From Chloroflexota bacterium (GTDB lineage Bacteria; Chloroflexota; Dehalococcoidia; GIF9; UBA5629), in assembly GCA_016865895.1 (NCBI GenBank), contig VGNY01000005.1:1-44131 (forward strand): 44,131 nt of DNA, in the 5' to 3' direction. The translations under genes were made by a program, and so were the position numbers. Positions 42,694-44,131 of the stretch are shown in pieces. Under the pieces are notes generated by a model. It saw nothing but the letters and a program-made list of their open reading frames with translations. It was not told the DNA's origin and did no database searches. Numbering within the stretch: the first letter of the stretch is position 1; each line of letters opens with the position of its first letter.

Positions 42694-44004
42694 ATGAATA
42701 GAGACGAGATTTTGAGCCTTCCCATAGCTTTACCAGATGGCGTAGATTATGATGAATATATTATCAGTACGTATCTGGTTTCCTACCCGGCGGCGCTCCC
42801 CGTCCCGCTGATTGCCCCCATGCTGGCTGTGGAGCAGAGCACAGGCACCTGGGTAGCAGTGCCTGGCGAAACCGAGGAGGTGCGCCGTCAGCATATCGCC
42901 AAGGTAATCGGCGTTTATGAGATGCCGGATTACGAAGCCACGGTGCCGCCCAATTTGCAGGACAGGAAATGGTTTGTCCAGGTGGCTTACCCGGAGGTCA
43001 ACATCGGCGAGCAGATACCTATGCTCCTGACTACCGTGGTGGGCAATATCTCCATGGGTGGCGATATCAAATTATTGGATGTACGTTTCCCAGAGAAATA
43101 TGTTGCCGGCTTCAAGGGACCGAAATTCGGCATCGATGGGGTGAGAGAGGTTCTAGGAGTACCAAAACGACCTCTCCTGAACAACATGATAAAGCCATGC
43201 ACTGGCTACACGTGTGAAGTTGGCGCCGAATTGTTCCGAAAAGCAGCGGCTGGCGGCTGCGATATTGTCAAGGATGATGAGCTTATAGCCGATGCCTCGT
43301 TCAATTCAGCGTTAGAGCGTGTCAAAACGTATATGAAGATTGAGAAGCAGGTCTATGAGGAGACGGGTGAACATACCCTGTACACTGTGAACATAACGGA
43401 TTCAATACCCAAGGTCTTCGAAAATGCCAAGCGTGCCGTGGAGTTGGGCTGTAATGCGCTGATGATAAACTACCTCGCTGTCGGTTTTCCAGTGATGCAG
43501 GCGATTGCTGAAGACCTCAGCATCAATGTTCCTATCCTTGGCCATATGGACGTGGCTGGCGCTTTTTACATGTCACCTTATCATGGCATAAGCTCTCACC
43601 TCGTCTTGGGCAAACTGCCACGTCTTGCCGGTGCCGATGTTGTGGTTATTCCTGCACCGTATGGAAAAGCGCCCGTGATTGACTACAAGTTCAAAAATGC
43701 TGCCAGAAATCTATCATTCCCACTGTATAATCTTAAGCCGACATTCCCTATGGCCTCTGGCGGAATTACCCCGTCTATGGTACCGCAGGTGATGATGGCT
43801 CTGGGCAATGACATCGTGATAGGTTCTGGAGGCGGCATTCATGCACATCCTCAAGGCCCAATCGCTGGTGGGAAAGCATTCCGGCAGGCAATCGATGCCA
43901 CCATGCAGGGCATCCCTGTGGCGGAGTATGCCAAAGACCATCAGGAGCTGGCGATTGCACTTAAAGAATGGGTTGACCCATTCAGCAAGGGCATTAGAAT
44001 CTAA
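42694..44004 (+). CDS. RuBisCO-like protein, form IV
   Basis: 436 aa. RuBisCO large-chain fold. Relative to spinach numbering it keeps E60 (E47), N123 (N118), K175 (K167), carbamylated K201 with D203/E204 (KDDE, 193-196), H294 (H284), loop-6 K334 (K325), S379 (S355) and the GGG phosphate loop (379-381). It replaces K177 with Cys (KPCTG), R295 with Met and H327 with Val. The lost residues include those binding the second phosphate, so it should not carboxylate ribulose bisphosphate. Enolisation or decarboxylation of a monophosphate is more likely. A strong AAGGAGGTG precedes ATG 42694. It is the likely second gene of an operon with the FGGY kinase. Confidence 0.92.
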   Translation: MNRDEILSLPIALPDGVDYDEYIISTYLVSYPAALPVPLIAPMLAVEQSTGTWVAVPGETEEVRRQHIAKVIGVYEMPDYEATVPPNLQDRKWFVQVAYPEVNIGEQIPMLLTTVVGNISMGGDIKLLDVRFPEKYVAGFKGPKFGIDGVREVLGVPKRPLLNNMIKPCTGYTCEVGAELFRKAAAGGCDIVKDDELIADASFNSALERVKTYMKIEKQVYEETGEHTLYTVNITDSIPKVFENAKRAVELGCNALMINYLAVGFPVMQAIAEDLSINVPILGHMDVAGAFYMSPYHGISSHLVLGKLPRLAGADVVVIPAPYGKAPVIDYKFKNAARNLSFPLYNLKPTFPMASGGITPSMVPQVMMALGNDIVIGSGGGIHAHPQGPIAGGKAFRQAIDATMQGIPVAEYAKDHQELAIALKEWVDPFSKGIRI

Positions 44005-44040
44005 CCCGCATTTCCCATATCAAACTGATATTTAGGCGGG
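44005..44040 (+). other. Hairpin after the RuBisCO-like gene
   Basis: CCCGC (44005-44009) pairs with GCGGG (44036-44040) and ATATCA (44017-44022) with TGATAT (44026-44031). Only TTGT follows, so it is at best a weak terminator. Confidence 0.4.
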
Positions 44041-44046
44041 TTGTCG

Positions 44047-44055
44047 TGGTAAAAT
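44047..44055 (+). promoter_or_regulatory. Extended -10 promoter (TGGTAAAAT)
   Basis: TG-G-TAAAAT, identical to the box at 474-482, about 57 bases before the ATG of the last gene. Confidence 0.55.
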
Positions 44056-44111
44056 AGCTTCAAAAGCTCGCAGGTTAACCTTCGCGGTAAAGGGCTTATT
44101 GGAGGAACCCA

Positions 44112-44131
44112 ATGGGTGAAAAATTTCAGGA
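44112..44131 (+). CDS. Start of an unknown gene, cut by the window end
   Basis: ATG 44112 with GGAGG at 44101-44105 opens a frame reading MGEKFQ before the window ends. Too little is left for a function. It may be the next gene of the kinase/RuBisCO-like pathway. Confidence 0.7.

Noticed and set aside
42694-44004. Carboxylating RuBisCO
   Set aside because: K177, R295 and H327 equivalents are replaced; it is a form IV RuBisCO-like protein.

Overview
The window (about 44.1 kb, moderate GC) looks like a chromosomal segment of an uncultured Chloroflexota bacterium, most plausibly a Dehalococcoidia relative. This is inference. It rests on the gene mix: type-III transaldolase, AmmeMemoRadiSam trio, B12-dependent acyl-CoA mutase, RuBisCO-like protein, QueG/RdhA-like iron-sulfur protein and CTM-anchored secreted proteins. 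Intergenic regions are also packed with short dispersed palindromic repeats. No rRNA, tRNA or CRISPR array was recognised.

Layout. (1) 1-17.0 kb, plus strand: five exported proteins, namely two giant Asp-box (BNR) surface proteins, a CARDB lipoprotein, a short lipoprotein carrying only the shared C-terminal modules, and an IPT/TIG-like repeat protein. Four of the five end in a membrane helix plus a basic tail. A housekeeping block (pyrG, transaldolase, rho) sits between them. (2) 17.1-25.7 kb: a tubulin/FtsZ-superfamily protein, an orphan phage-type terminase cassette on the minus strand, a TPR lipoprotein, then a minus-strand run of RHH-RelE toxin-antitoxin, a second and degenerate tubulin-like paralogue, rarA and an alpha/beta hydrolase. 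(3) 25.7-28.4 kb, minus: radical SAM, MEMO and AMMECR1 genes. (4) 28.5-38.0 kb: acyl-CoA dehydrogenase and coaE (plus); DUF212 phosphatase-like protein, a split B12-dependent mutase, a lipid/sugar block (plsY, GT2, nucleotidyltransferase), a C_GCAxxG_C_C protein and a QueG-like protein (minus). (5) 38.1-40.5 kb, minus: a complete polar amino-acid ABC transporter. (6) 40.9-44.1 kb, plus: an FGGY sugar kinase, a form IV RuBisCO-like protein and the first codons of a third gene.

Promoters are readable. Several genes have near-consensus TTGACA-N17-TATAAT boxes, others have extended -10 (TGnTATAAT) elements, and in several places these correct the start codon. The intergenic DNA is a mosaic of at least five dispersed repeat families. 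Some have reached start codons or Shine-Dalgarno sites, and one flanked by a 13-bp direct repeat separates the kinase and RuBisCO-like genes.

The best candidates for undescribed biology are: the kinase plus RuBisCO-like operon; the mutase whose substrate-binding residues differ from methylmalonyl-CoA mutase; the pair of tubulin-like proteins, one with a broken GTP-binding loop; and the terminase trio without other phage genes.
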